DNA of 10,053 bases from JABCPE02 sp963521545. GTDB lineage: Bacteria > Bacteroidota > Bacteroidia > Flavobacteriales > Weeksellaceae. The notes under the pieces are model-generated. The model searched no databases. It had not been told where the DNA came from and was given only the letters and a program-made list of their open reading frames with translations. Position numbers and translations under genes: made by a program. The stretch spans positions 1-10,053 of the forward strand of contig CAUQVP010000067.1 in the NCBI GenBank assembly GCA_963521545.1. The letters are read 5' to 3'. How positions within the stretch are numbered: the stretch's first letter is position 1; each line of letters opens with the position of its first letter. Shown here one piece after another: positions 1 to 6,785 of this stretch.

Positions 1-86
1 AATCCAAGGTGGAGATAACCTTCGAGCCAGAATGGGAAAAGGACATGATGAGCGAAGAAGCTAAATTTGAATTAGGATTATTATAA
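1..86 (+). CDS. C-terminal end of a MIP18/DUF59 (SufT/PaaD-like) Fe-S cluster assembly protein, partial
   Basis: Only the last 27 codons are in the window, ending in TAA at 84-86; the gene starts upstream of base 1. The visible tail contains VEITFEPEW followed by DMMSEEAKFELGLL. The run of a beta-strand, an aromatic/proline patch and then (D)MMSEEAxxELG is what I know as the end of DUF59/MIP18-type proteins. These help assemble or transfer iron-sulfur clusters in the cytoplasm, and in Bacteroidota they often sit last in the suf operon. A strong hairpin starts at the stop codon, so this is the end of a transcription unit. The family call rests on a short tail; SufT itself is an inference. Confidence 0.7.
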   Translation, partial: SKVEITFEPEWEKDMMSEEAKFELGLL

Positions 87-115
87 AAAACACTGATTTT
101 CAGTGTTTTTTCTTT
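85..115 (+). terminator. Rho-independent terminator after the DUF59 gene
   Basis: A perfect 12-bp stem (85-96 with 100-111), loop TTT, arms AAAAAACACTGA and TCAGTGTTTTTT, continues into a T-rich tail. It begins inside the TAA stop codon of the partial gene. The A-run on the left makes it potentially active in both directions, but no minus-strand gene ends here. Confidence 0.85.
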
Positions 116-275
116 TGTGTTAATTTCGTTAAGAAATGCGCTTGTTTTTTTAACCTTTTTTAACAAAGCTTGTTTTTTGCTCTATTTTAGGAGGGTAGCG
201 GTTTAGTTTTGGTTTAAAATATCAAAGAAAAGACATCATAGAACGAAAAAAATATGAAGATTCTATAAATGGGTA

Positions 276-283
276 TAAATTTG
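276..283 (+). promoter_or_regulatory. candidate Bacteroidota -7 promoter element for the rlpA-like gene
   Basis: TAAATTTG matches the Bacteroidota -7 consensus TAnnTTTG exactly and lies 33 bases upstream of the ATG at 316, which fits a short leader. No TTG is found 17-23 bases further upstream, so the -33 half is weak. I see nothing else with support in 116-275 apart from T-rich sequence. Confidence 0.4.
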
Positions 284-315
284 CCTCAACTAATTCAAAA
301 ATAAAACTATTTGAC

Positions 316-672
316 ATGAAACGACTTATTTTTTTTGTTTTGATGGCTTTTACACTTGGAGCTTCATTTGACAAGGAAAAAGGAGTAAAAACGAGCACAG
401 CTTCATATTACCATGATAAATTTAATGGTAGAAAAACAGCAAGTGGTGAGATTTTTGACAATAAAAAAATGACAGCTGCAAATAAAACCCTTCCATTTGG
501 GACAAAGGTAAAAATTACCAATTTGAAGAATGAGAAAAGCGTAATCGTAAGGGTGAATGACAGAGGACCTTTTTCTAAGAAAAGAGCTATTGACCTAAGC
601 AAGGCAGCATTTAGTAAGATAGCAGACCTCAGAAGCGGTGTAGTTTCTATAAGCTATGAGGTTGTGGAATAA
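316..672 (+). CDS. rlpA: short RlpA-family protein (double-psi beta-barrel), probably exported
   Basis: 118 residues. The N-terminus MKRLIFFVLMAFTLGAS looks like a signal peptide of about 17 residues. The rest is an RlpA double-psi beta-barrel: SYYHDKFNGRKTASGE (30-45), LPFGTKVKITNL (59-70), VRVNDRGPF (78-86) and RAIDLSKAAF (90-99). RlpA proteins are peptidoglycan-active lytic transglycosylases of the cell envelope, some lacking activity. This one has no SPOR domain and is much shorter than proteobacterial RlpA. Glu45 (TASGE) and Asp82 (NDRGP) are present, but the His usual in the TAAHxTLPFG motif is Asn56 here, so catalysis is uncertain. The ATG at 316 is chosen because it directly precedes the signal peptide. 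It is a single-gene unit bounded by terminators. Confidence 0.88.
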   Translation: MKRLIFFVLMAFTLGASFDKEKGVKTSTASYYHDKFNGRKTASGEIFDNKKMTAANKTLPFGTKVKITNLKNEKSVIVRVNDRGPFSKKRAIDLSKAAFSKIADLRSGVVSISYEVVE

Positions 673-714
673 GATAATTGTATACTTTTAATTTTTAATC
701 TGTTTTATTATTTT

Positions 715-754
715 AAAAACACACTTTCCATTTTGGGAAAGTGTGTTTTTAATT
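715..754. terminator. bidirectional terminator between convergent rlpA and nupG-like genes
   Basis: A 15-bp perfect stem (715-729 with 736-750) with a 6-base loop (730-735). The arms are AAAAACACACTTTCC and GGAAAGTGTGTTTTT. A T-run follows the stem on both strands, so it can end both the plus-strand rlpA transcript and the minus-strand transporter transcript. Confidence 0.88.
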
Positions 755-760
755 TGTATT

Positions 761-2098
761 TTAATGATTGATATTTTCTAGTTTTTCGGGTGTGTGTTTG
801 TATTTGAAAACTATCATAAACATAATCGCTACAACAAGGGAATAGCATGCGAAAATAGCCCAAGCGCTATACCAGCCGTTCATCTTTGTGACAGGGTCTA
901 TGTCAGAGAAAATCTGATAGTGATTTACAATTTCTCCAGCTACAAGCATCCCAATAGTAGAGCCAAAACCATTGGTCATCATCATGAAAACTCCTTGTGC
1001 GGATGAGCGGATATTGGCATCAGTTTCTTGGTCTACGAAAAGTGAACCTGAAACATTGAAGAAGTCAAAAGCAACACCATAAACAATCATGGAAAGGATG
1101 AACATCCAAACTCCACTACCAGGGTCTCCCACAGCGAACAGCCCGAATCTTAGGAACCAAGAAAACATAGCCATAAGCATCACTTTCTTTATTCCAAATC
1201 TCTTTAAACAGAAAGGAATCAGTAAGATACAGAGCGTTTCTGAAACTTGTGAAAGTGATATCAAGGCATTGGCATTATTAGCACCCCAAGAATCTGCATA
1301 CTGAGGAATATCCTTAAAACTCGTAATGAAAGGATTGGCATAGCCGTTGGTAATTTGTAGGGAAATTCCTAGTAACATTGAAAAGACAAAGAAAATCGCC
1401 ATTTTTTTGTCCTTAAATAAAGCAAAAGCCTTCAGACCTAAGGCATCGGATAGCGTCTGTTTTTCATCAGATTTATTGGTAGGGCAGTGCGGCAAAGTGA
1501 AAGAATAAGCAAACAGCACAATTCCCAAGAAAGCCGATACAAAAAACTGAGCATAGGTGTTTTGGAAGCTTACAAATCCTTGTGAATTAGAAAAATTAAG
1601 AGTGAAATTTCCGTTTTCAAATCCAGCGAAATTCACAAAAAGCATCGCAACGATGAAACCTATCGTCCCAAAAGTTCTGATTGGCGGGAAGGTTTTAATA
1701 GTATCAAAATTATTATTGATTAAAGCAGAATAAGCTACCGAATTAGAAAGGGCAATAGTCGGCATGTAGAACATTACACTCAGAGAATACAAAGTAAAAA
1801 GAGTAGTGAAGTCCGTGCTGTCGCTATGCTGCATGCCATAATATCCTGCCGCTCCTAAGAAAATAGCTGCGATGAGGTGGGAAATTCCCAAAAGTTTTTG
1901 TGCAGGAATCCAGCGGTCTGCGATAATCCCCATAATGGCAGGCATCAGAATGGATACAAAGCCCTGCATGGCATAAAAAAGCCCAATCTGCTGTCCAAGT
2001 CCGATAGAACCTAAATAATTTCCCATGGAAGTAAGGTAGGCTCCCCAAACTGCAAATTGGAGGAAACTTAGAATGATAAGTCTGATTTTAATGTTCAT
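761..2098 (-). CDS. nupG: NupG-family nucleoside:H+ symporter (MFS)
   Basis: 445 residues, about 12 hydrophobic segments, inner membrane. The opening MNIKIRLIILSFLQFAVWG closely follows the start of E. coli NupG. The family-typical stretches MPAIMGIIADRW (52-63), YMPTIALSNSVAY (111-123) and FPPIRTFGTIGF (137-148) are all present. The family imports purine and pyrimidine nucleosides by proton symport; the exact substrate (for example xanthosine rather than adenosine) cannot be read from the sequence. It is slightly longer than E. coli NupG because of an extra loop around 160-180. The ATG at 2098 lies 9 bases after the stop of the BFN gene, so the two are probably co-transcribed. The transcript ends at the hairpin at 715-750. 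Confidence 0.9.
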   Translation of the reverse strand: MNIKIRLIILSFLQFAVWGAYLTSMGNYLGSIGLGQQIGLFYAMQGFVSILMPAIMGIIADRWIPAQKLLGISHLIAAIFLGAAGYYGMQHSDSTDFTTLFTLYSLSVMFYMPTIALSNSVAYSALINNNFDTIKTFPPIRTFGTIGFIVAMLFVNFAGFENGNFTLNFSNSQGFVSFQNTYAQFFVSAFLGIVLFAYSFTLPHCPTNKSDEKQTLSDALGLKAFALFKDKKMAIFFVFSMLLGISLQITNGYANPFITSFKDIPQYADSWGANNANALISLSQVSETLCILLIPFCLKRFGIKKVMLMAMFSWFLRFGLFAVGDPGSGVWMFILSMIVYGVAFDFFNVSGSLFVDQETDANIRSSAQGVFMMMTNGFGSTIGMLVAGEIVNHYQIFSDIDPVTKMNGWYSAWAIFACYSLVVAIMFMIVFKYKHTPEKLENINH

Positions 2099-2107
2099 TT
2101 CTTTGGT

Positions 2108-2701
2108 TTATTCTATATTATGATTTCTATTTTTTATTTCTTCTTGAATTTTTAGAGCGAGGTCAAAATCCTCATTTTTTACGGCTTCATCCAGTTCTTC
2201 CTGTAGCTCTTGCATACTTTTCACGGGTTCTGTGATGACATCTGGATATGTTTCTTCCATTTCATCATCATCATCTTCCTGTAGATTTAGTAAAATTCCT
2301 GCTTCATCCAAAACCTCCTGAGTGGTATATACAGGCGCATCAAACCTTATTGCCATCGCTACTGCATCAGATGTTCTAGAATCTAGGGTGATACTATCCC
2401 CGATGAGTCTATTGGTAAAATTGATATTAGAAAAAAATACCCCGTCTACTATCTTATAAATCACAACGGATTCTATGATATAGCGGGTGTCTTCTATAAA
2501 TCTTGCAAATAAATCATGAGTAAGCGGTCTAGTAAGCTTAAAATCTTTTTCTAATCCCATAGAGATAGATTGGGCTTCGAAATTACCGATTACGATGGGC
2601 AGTTTTATCCCTGTTTCGGGTTCTTCCAGCAATAGAGCATAGGCACCAGACTGAGTCTGGCTGTATGAAATACCTCGGATAAATAGTTTTTTATAATCCA
2701 T
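2108..2701 (-). CDS. bifunctional nuclease (BFN/DUF151) domain protein with C-terminal UVR motif
   Basis: 197 residues from the preferred ATG at 2701. Residues 1-138 form a BFN domain with LPIVIGNFEAQSI (34-46), RPLTHDLF (58-65) and SRTSDAVAMAIRFDAPVY (108-125). A very acidic linker (QEDDDDEMEE, 141-150) leads to a helical UvrB/UvrC-type motif (about 163-193, with LDEAVKNEDFDLALKIQEEI). BFN domains were described as nucleases acting on DNA and RNA; the cellular role in Bacteroidota is not settled. The frame is open up to an ATG at 2743, but MDYKKLFIRGISYS fits the family start, and a -7 element at 2709-2716 lies inside the 14-codon extension, so that ATG would be upstream of transcription. 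It lies 9 bases before the nupG-like gene. Confidence 0.87.
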   Translation of the reverse strand: MDYKKLFIRGISYSQTQSGAYALLLEEPETGIKLPIVIGNFEAQSISMGLEKDFKLTRPLTHDLFARFIEDTRYIIESVVIYKIVDGVFFSNINFTNRLIGDSITLDSRTSDAVAMAIRFDAPVYTTQEVLDEAGILLNLQEDDDDEMEETYPDVITEPVKSMQELQEELDEAVKNEDFDLALKIQEEIKNRNHNIE

Positions 2702-2708
2702 AGGCACA

Positions 2709-2716
2709 AAGATATT
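2709..2716 (-). promoter_or_regulatory. -7 promoter element just upstream of the BFN gene
   Basis: On the minus strand TATCTTTG (exact TAnnTTTG) ends 7 bases before the ATG at 2701. Transcription would start at or within a few bases of the start codon, giving a leaderless or nearly leaderless mRNA for the bfn-nupG unit. The nearest upstream TTG is 26 bases away, longer than the usual spacing, so the -33 half is doubtful. Confidence 0.45.
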
Positions 2717-2744
2717 ACTTTTGTAGAAAAAATGAAACTTCAAG

Positions 2745-2787
2745 AAAAAAATCCCACAAAAATCTTTTAAATTCTTGCAGGATTTTA
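2745..2787 (-). terminator. Rho-independent terminator after htrA
   Basis: On the minus strand a 12-bp stem with G-T pairs (arms 2772-2783 and 2751-2762), loop of 9 bases, followed by six T (2745-2750). It lies 28 bases past the htrA stop codon and just upstream of the BFN promoter, separating htrA from the bfn-nupG unit. Confidence 0.75.
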
Positions 2788-2814
2788 ATCAAATATAAGT
2801 TTAAAAATTATGTT

Positions 2815-4332
2815 TTAAGGCATGGTGAAACCTCTTCTAGTGGCTCTTCCGTACTCATCGAGATAAACCACAGAAACAGTTCCTTTGTAATTTTTCAGTA
2901 TATTTTCTATATCTTTTTGAGAATTAACAGGTTTTCCGTTTATTTCCATGATGATATAGTTATCCACGACACCTATTTTGGAGAGTTCTCCGCCATCTAC
3001 GATGTTTCTAGCGATGACACCGCTGTTTAGTCCGTAGCTTACTTTTACTCTGTCACTTAGGCTTTCAAACTCACCTCCGATTTTTTCAGTTACGCTGAGG
3101 TCGGCTTTGCTTCGTAGAGAGGTGTTTCCTTTTTGGTCTTTTAGAGCTGCGGTAGTTTTGTGCTCTTTTCCAGCTCTTATGTAAGTTACAGAAACTTTGT
3201 CCCCAGGTCTCTTGCTGCCGATAGCTAGAGAAAGGTCAGAGAATCCATCGATGTTTACATTGTCTATTTTAGTGATGATGTCTCCAGTTTTGATTCCTGC
3301 ATCTTCTGCACCACTATTTTTAGCAACATCCGTTACATAGATACCTTTTCCAGATTTTAGGCTGGTTTTGTTTCTTTGGTTGTAAGTTTTAACTTGTAAA
3401 TCATTAGATAAATCTAAAGATCCAACTCCCAAGAATCCTCTCTGAACAAGACCAAATTTCTTGATATCTTCTACTACTTTTTTAGCCAAATTAGCAGGGA
3501 CAGCAAATCCATAACCTTCGTAATATCCAGAAGATGAAGAGATTGCAGAGTTTATCCCAATCAAATCACCGTTTAGGTTTACCAGCGCGCCTCCACTGTT
3601 TCCTTTGTTGATGGCAGCATCAGTCTGGATAAAACTTTCAATCGGTGTTCTACTCTGCTGGCTGAGAAGGTCTATATTTCTGCCTTTTGCAGAGACAATT
3701 CCTGCTGTTACGGTAGAGTTAAGCCCCAATGGATTTCCCACAGCAAGAACCCATTGTCCTACCTCAACTAAATCTGAGTTCGCAAAGTTAAGATAAGGAA
3801 GCCCTTTGTCTTCTATTTTTAGTAGTGCGATGTCTGTACTTGGGTCAGTTCCGATGAGTGTCGCAGTGTAAGTTTTCTTGTTGCTTAGAACTACTTCCAG
3901 TTTGCTGGCTCCTGCTACCACATGGTTATTTGATATGATGTATCCATCAGGCGAAATGATAACTCCCGAACCCAGCCCAGAAGGCAGGTCTTTTGGTGCT
4001 TCTTGTCTTTGGCTTCTATTATTTCTGAATCCTTCTCCGAAGAAAAAATCAAAAATATCCTGATCCATAGATCTTCCAGAGGAAGGTGTATTGTTTTGGT
4101 AATTTCTTATCGTAACTACGGCAGGAACTGTTGTTTTAGAAGCTTTTACGAAGTTGTCAGAAGACGCTCCGTTCAGCCCTGCTGGGATGGCGTTTTTCCC
4201 AGAAGTAGAGAAATAAGAAAAATCGGTGTTGTTTTGTTCTTCATTAAAATAGTTAATTGCTCCAAAGGTCGTCGCCCCAGAAAGTATTCCTACTAATGCA
4301 AAAGGAGCAAGTTTTTTCAATTGGTTTTTCAT
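2815..4332 (-). CDS. htrA: HtrA/Do-type periplasmic serine protease with two PDZ domains
   Basis: 505 residues from ATG 4332. The N-terminus MKNQLKKLAPFALVGILSG gives a signal or anchor segment, placing the protease in the periplasm. The trypsin-like domain (about 60-290) has the triad His137 (SNNHVVAG), Asp167 (STDIALLKI) and Ser246 (KGNSGGALVN). A first PDZ domain covers about 299-400 (RGFLGVGSLDL, AGIKTGDIITKID) and a more divergent second PDZ about 420-505. Length and order match DegP/DegQ-like proteases, which degrade or refold misfolded envelope proteins. The frame extends 12 codons further to a TTG at 4368, but that codon lies in the -7 element at 4366-4373, so ATG 4332 is preferred. 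It has its own promoter and terminator. Confidence 0.94.
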   Translation of the reverse strand: MKNQLKKLAPFALVGILSGATTFGAINYFNEEQNNTDFSYFSTSGKNAIPAGLNGASSDNFVKASKTTVPAVVTIRNYQNNTPSSGRSMDQDIFDFFFGEGFRNNRSQRQEAPKDLPSGLGSGVIISPDGYIISNNHVVAGASKLEVVLSNKKTYTATLIGTDPSTDIALLKIEDKGLPYLNFANSDLVEVGQWVLAVGNPLGLNSTVTAGIVSAKGRNIDLLSQQSRTPIESFIQTDAAINKGNSGGALVNLNGDLIGINSAISSSSGYYEGYGFAVPANLAKKVVEDIKKFGLVQRGFLGVGSLDLSNDLQVKTYNQRNKTSLKSGKGIYVTDVAKNSGAEDAGIKTGDIITKIDNVNIDGFSDLSLAIGSKRPGDKVSVTYIRAGKEHKTTAALKDQKGNTSLRSKADLSVTEKIGGEFESLSDRVKVSYGLNSGVIARNIVDGGELSKIGVVDNYIIMEINGKPVNSQKDIENILKNYKGTVSVVYLDEYGRATRRGFTMP

Positions 4333-4365
4333 ATAAATGTTGTATTTACTTTGATTTTGTTGATA

Positions 4366-4373
4366 CAAATTTA
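4366..4373 (-). promoter_or_regulatory. -7 promoter element for htrA
   Basis: Minus strand TAAATTTG, an exact TAnnTTTG match, 33 bases upstream of ATG 4332. No TTG lies at the proper -33 spacing. It excludes the TTG start at 4368 and implies a leader of roughly 25-30 bases. It is one side of a divergent promoter region (4374-4523) shared with the WapI-like gene. Confidence 0.45.
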
Positions 4374-4471
4374 ATGCAAAAACAATCTTGTTTCATTGGT
4401 TTTAACTAAGTTTAACAAGAATTATAAGATTTTTAAAATGGAAACTGTCAATTGGTTGGGAATAGTGGTTA

Positions 4472-4501
4472 TTGTGTCTGGGAATTTTTAGTTTATCTTT
4501 G
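4472..4501 (+). promoter_or_regulatory. Bacteroidota-type promoter (-33 TTG, -7 TATCTTTG) of the WapI-like gene
   Basis: TTG at 4472-4474, a 19-base spacer, then TATCTTTG at 4494-4501: both halves fit the Bacteroidota sigma-ABfr consensus. The expected transcription start is about 4506-4508, leaving a leader of some 17 bases before the ATG at 4524. The leader is A/G-rich (AAAGAAAGAAATTAAGAA), with no clear Shine-Dalgarno sequence. Confidence 0.65.
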
Positions 4502-4523
4502 TTTCAAAGAAAGAAATTAAGAA

Positions 4524-4958
4524 ATGCAACAGAAAAAAATCATGTTCAAAATCCAAAATGCTTATCAAAAAATCATTTTTTCTATTCATGGGCACCGAGA
4601 TAGGAAGGACAATTTTGAAGATTGGCTGAAAGTAGAAGTGAAGGTGAAAGATGATTTAGAAGGAAAATATTATACACGAGTAAGTGAGTGTATGCTTTTT
4701 TCTGAAGTGGTGGGGCTTTTAGAATGGTTTGAGCAGATTTCAGCCGATAAAGAGAAATCCACAGAAATTGATTTTATAGAGCCAGAATTAGCCTTTGAAT
4801 ATCAAAATAAAAAACTTACAGTGCTGTTATGCTATGATATAGCGCCTGTTTCCTATGGCGAAGAACCATATGAACTCACTTTTTCTTTGGATGATAAAAC
4901 TCTTGCAATGATTATAAAGGAACTTGGTGAGACTGTGGCTTCTTTTAAGAAGGAATAA
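4524..4958 (+). CDS. WapI-like immunity family protein
   Basis: 144 residues, soluble, no signal peptide. The pattern resembles what I know of WapI-type immunity proteins: EDWLKVEVKVKDDLEGKYY (32-50), a helix around 58-73 (LFSEVVGLLEWFEQ), then IDFIEPELAFEY (82-93), LTVLLCYD (98-105) and YELTFSLDDKTLAMIIKEL (116-134), ending in a helix. Such proteins neutralise a partner toxin in the cytoplasm; no toxin is visible here and the partner is unknown. It is monocistronic, on the plus strand, with a good promoter. A second in-frame ATG at 4542 (MFKIQNAY) is an alternative start. The family call is by overall pattern, without a diagnostic motif. Confidence 0.5.
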   Translation: MQQKKIMFKIQNAYQKIIFSIHGHRDRKDNFEDWLKVEVKVKDDLEGKYYTRVSECMLFSEVVGLLEWFEQISADKEKSTEIDFIEPELAFEYQNKKLTVLLCYDIAPVSYGEEPYELTFSLDDKTLAMIIKELGETVASFKKE

Positions 4959-4963
4959 TGATG

Positions 4964-4991
4964 AAAAAACACGAGTTGTGAGCCCGTGTTT
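4964..4991. terminator. terminator between the WapI-like gene and the 274-residue gene
   Basis: A 7-bp stem AAACACG/CGTGTTT (4967-4973 with 4985-4991), loop 11 bases. On the minus strand the stem is followed by six T, so it mainly fits the end of the minus-strand immunity operon. It may also help terminate the plus-strand gene whose stop is at 4956-4958. The 73 bases between it and 5065 show nothing else. Confidence 0.55.
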
Positions 4992-5064
4992 GTATTGTAA
5001 TTTGTTAAGAAAGAAGCCTAATAAGCGTTTGATAATGATGGTTTCTGAGTAACTTACATGCAGG

Positions 5065-5889
5065 CTATGGCTTGTTAATACTAGCAATTTTCCTTGTTTG
5101 TTTGATTGCGTAATCAGTCGCAATTGAAGTTAATTCTGAAGATTTCAAAGTGATTTTTCCTTCGACATACTTTGATAAAGTCTCTGCCAGTTTTTTATAT
5201 TCCTCTTTTGTAAATATATTTTTTGAAGATTTTGAGTATTCATCAAATATTTTCAAAGAATTACTCAGGTCTTCTTTTCGAATGTTATTTATTTGTCCGC
5301 TTATAAAAACAGCAAAAGCTCTCATTGTATGTTCTCTTGGAGCGAGGCTGGATATGTGCATAGCATCTTCAAAAAAGTCAGGCTCTTGTATGAAAAAATC
5401 TGGGTATAGAGAGATGGTCAGTAGATTTGCTACATACTTTATTTTTTTATCCTCATCGTTTTTAAAGGACTTTAAAAAATTAAAGCAAAACCATTTACAA
5501 TTTTCATCCTTTGATAACCCGCCGAACTCTCCAATTGCATTGATGCAGGGTTCCAAAATTTTTTTATCACTTTTATGAAATGTTGCAAACTGGGCTACAT
5601 GCTCTAGAAAAAGTATATTATCTGAATATAATGTTGATGATTGGCGAAATTTCAAAGCGATATTTAGAATTATTTTTGCTGTTTCAAGAGGATTTTCATT
5701 AATCTTTTCTGTCAGAAACACATTTAATTCATCATACTTTTCTTTGTTTCCTAAATCTTTTCTACAAAATTTCATACTATAATTTCTAAGATTTGTTTTA
5801 CTTCGTATTTCATTCCTGCTGATACCATTTTTTAGCTTGTCTATATAAAAGTTTAACTTATAGAAGAATCGCTTAAAAATGCCGACCAA
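5065..5889 (-). CDS. unrecognised helical 274-residue protein, last gene of the immunity-like operon
   Basis: I do not recognise a family. From residue about 40 on it reads as mostly alpha-helices with short turns (for example LETAKIILNIALKF, EPCINAIGEFGGL, FFEDAMHISSLAP), compatible with a helical-repeat fold. There is no signal peptide or clear membrane span; the first 20 residues (IFKRFFYKLNFYIDKLK) are basic and aromatic. The earliest start is a TTG at 5889, 37 bases inside the end of the SMI1-like gene, suggesting translational coupling; ATT at 5880 or ATG at 5775 (residue 39) are alternatives. It is visibly richer in A/T than the genes upstream, hinting at a different origin. Position suggests an immunity or accessory role, nothing more. 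A 142-codon frame opposite it (5150-5578) is judged a shadow. Confidence 0.6.
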   Translation of the reverse strand: MVGIFKRFFYKLNFYIDKLKNGISRNEIRSKTNLRNYSMKFCRKDLGNKEKYDELNVFLTEKINENPLETAKIILNIALKFRQSSTLYSDNILFLEHVAQFATFHKSDKKILEPCINAIGEFGGLSKDENCKWFCFNFLKSFKNDEDKKIKYVANLLTISLYPDFFIQEPDFFEDAMHISSLAPREHTMRAFAVFISGQINNIRKEDLSNSLKIFDEYSKSSKNIFTKEEYKKLAETLSKYVEGKITLKSSELTSIATDYAIKQTRKIASINKP

Positions 5890-6323
5890 TCATCATCCTC
5901 ATTGTCATAGCCTATAATTTTTTCTTTGTATTTGTTCCCAAAAATATATTCTCTTATAAAAGTATCAAAATCAACCTCTATGCTCTCAATCCCTTCAAAG
6001 ACATCGGCAGGGAATATCACACATTGAGTATGTTTATCAAGGAAAAGCGGCTCGTACAAAAGCTGCCCTATTTCATACCACGAAGGCTGTTCGGCAGGAA
6101 CGCGATATTGGTTTTCCAACAACTCCTCCACGCTCCACAGAATGATATCGCCAAAAGTCCCACCATTACAAAGCGTTAAAAAAGCACTATGCACAGGAGT
6201 TATGTATTGTAACACCTCTGGGGGAATACTTTCAGCACCTTCGGGGATTTCGCCTATAAGTATGGCATCGGGTAATGAGGCTAAACGATTTCTGTAATGG
6301 GTAATGATAGTTTCTAAGGTCAT
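5853..6323 (-). CDS. SMI1/KNR4 (SUKH)-like immunity protein, full-length copy A
   Basis: 156 residues from ATG 6323. The SUKH-like pattern is visible: VHSAFLTLCNGGTFGDIILW (44-63, the FxxFxxxNGG region), WYEIGQLLYEPLFLDK (82-97), VIFPADVFEGIESIEVDFDTFI (102-123) and YIFGNKYKEKIIG then DDWSAFL (126-150). SUKH proteins commonly serve as immunity proteins against secreted or contact-delivered toxins in bacteria; the partner here is unknown. The frame extends two codons to a TTG at 6329, but the ATG aligns with copy B. The start is 6 bases after the stop of DUF2262 copy A, and the 3' end overlaps the 274-residue gene by 37 bases. Residues 1-77 are about 91% identical (70 of 77, counted by hand) to truncated copy B. 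Confidence 0.65.
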   Translation of the reverse strand: MTLETIITHYRNRLASLPDAILIGEIPEGAESIPPEVLQYITPVHSAFLTLCNGGTFGDIILWSVEELLENQYRVPAEQPSWYEIGQLLYEPLFLDKHTQCVIFPADVFEGIESIEVDFDTFIREYIFGNKYKEKIIGYDNEDDDWSAFLSDSSIS

Positions 6324-6329
6324 TTTCAA

Positions 6330-6785
6330 TCAATTATACCAAATAGTTGGGCATGTTTGGGCATTATTAAAATTCTCACCGTCAAAGTATAAGGCGATAA
6401 GTGAGTGTCCTAAGAATATATCATCATTAACAAAGAAAATTTCTACATCCTCACTGTAAAACAAGAAACCTCGCAAGCTAAGGGCTTCTATAAATTGTTC
6501 TTTAGTAAGCTCAGGTTTGTCTTCATCCTCCTCCTCCTCGCTAAAACGCCAGTTGTCATTGTAGAGTTCTAAAAATTTCTCAGCAATACATTCTTTTGCT
6601 TTTTGTGATATGGTGTCTATCTCACTGATAAAGGTGTTCATCTGCTGTTCTATCTTTTCAGTTTCGCCTTCATCTTCAAGGATGATGTCCACACTTAATT
6701 CTTTTCCATTGATAACCACCGTCCCATCATAAGAAGTAGGATCATCAGTGTGCTGTGTAAAATCTTTAATTTTATATTGTTTCAT
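6330..6785 (-). CDS. DUF2262-like protein, copy A, with altered C-terminus
   Basis: 151 residues, very acidic (SEEEEDED run near 82-89). The C-terminal half shows the DUF2262 style: YNDNWRF, LTKEQFIEALSL, FFVNDDIFLGHSLIA, FDGENFNNAQ. DUF2262 has no settled function; here it is paired with an SMI1-like gene, which suggests an immunity role (inference). It is about 78% identical to copy B over the shared 142 residues (hand alignment). The last residues differ: copy B ends DAQMFG, copy A ends NAQTCPTIWYN because of a 10-base duplication at 6345-6364. Its ATG overlaps the stop of the truncated SMI1-like ORF (ATGA, 6782-6785), so translation is probably coupled to it. Confidence 0.68.
   Translation of the reverse strand: MKQYKIKDFTQHTDDPTSYDGTVVINGKELSVDIILEDEGETEKIEQQMNTFISEIDTISQKAKECIAEKFLELYNDNWRFSEEEEDEDKPELTKEQFIEALSLRGFLFYSEDVEIFFVNDDIFLGHSLIALYFDGENFNNAQTCPTIWYN
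6345..6364 (-). repeat. 10-base tandem microduplication at the 3' end of DUF2262 copy A
   Basis: On the plus strand AGTTGGGCAT is followed directly by GTTTGGGCAT (one mismatch). Copy B has a single ATTTGGGCAT at the matching place (7071-7080). Together with a nearby 4-base difference it shifts the reading frame and moves the stop of copy A further on. Confidence 0.7.

Noticed and set aside
199..315. Open frame continuing 39 codons upstream of the RlpA start in the same frame
   Set aside because: It has no ATG, its content is lysine-rich and unlike coding sequence, and the signal peptide starts exactly at the ATG at 316.
4003..4296. Plus-strand open frame opposite the 5' part of htrA
   Set aside because: It is a shadow of a well-conserved protease gene on the other strand, with arginine/cysteine-rich low-complexity content.
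4827..5123. 98-codon minus-strand frame running across the terminator into the WapI-like gene
   Set aside because: It crosses the hairpin at 4964-4991, has no promoter, and its content is an antisense copy of the WapI-like 3' end.
5150..5578. 142-codon plus-strand frame opposite the 274-residue gene
   Set aside because: It is serine- and phenylalanine-rich, as expected of an antisense frame, and has no promoter; the minus-strand frame is longer and fits the operon.
6520..6542. Short CTC/CAT trinucleotide run in DUF2262 copy A, as a possible phase-variable repeat
   Set aside because: It encodes an in-frame acidic run, is short and interrupted, and length changes would not switch the frame.
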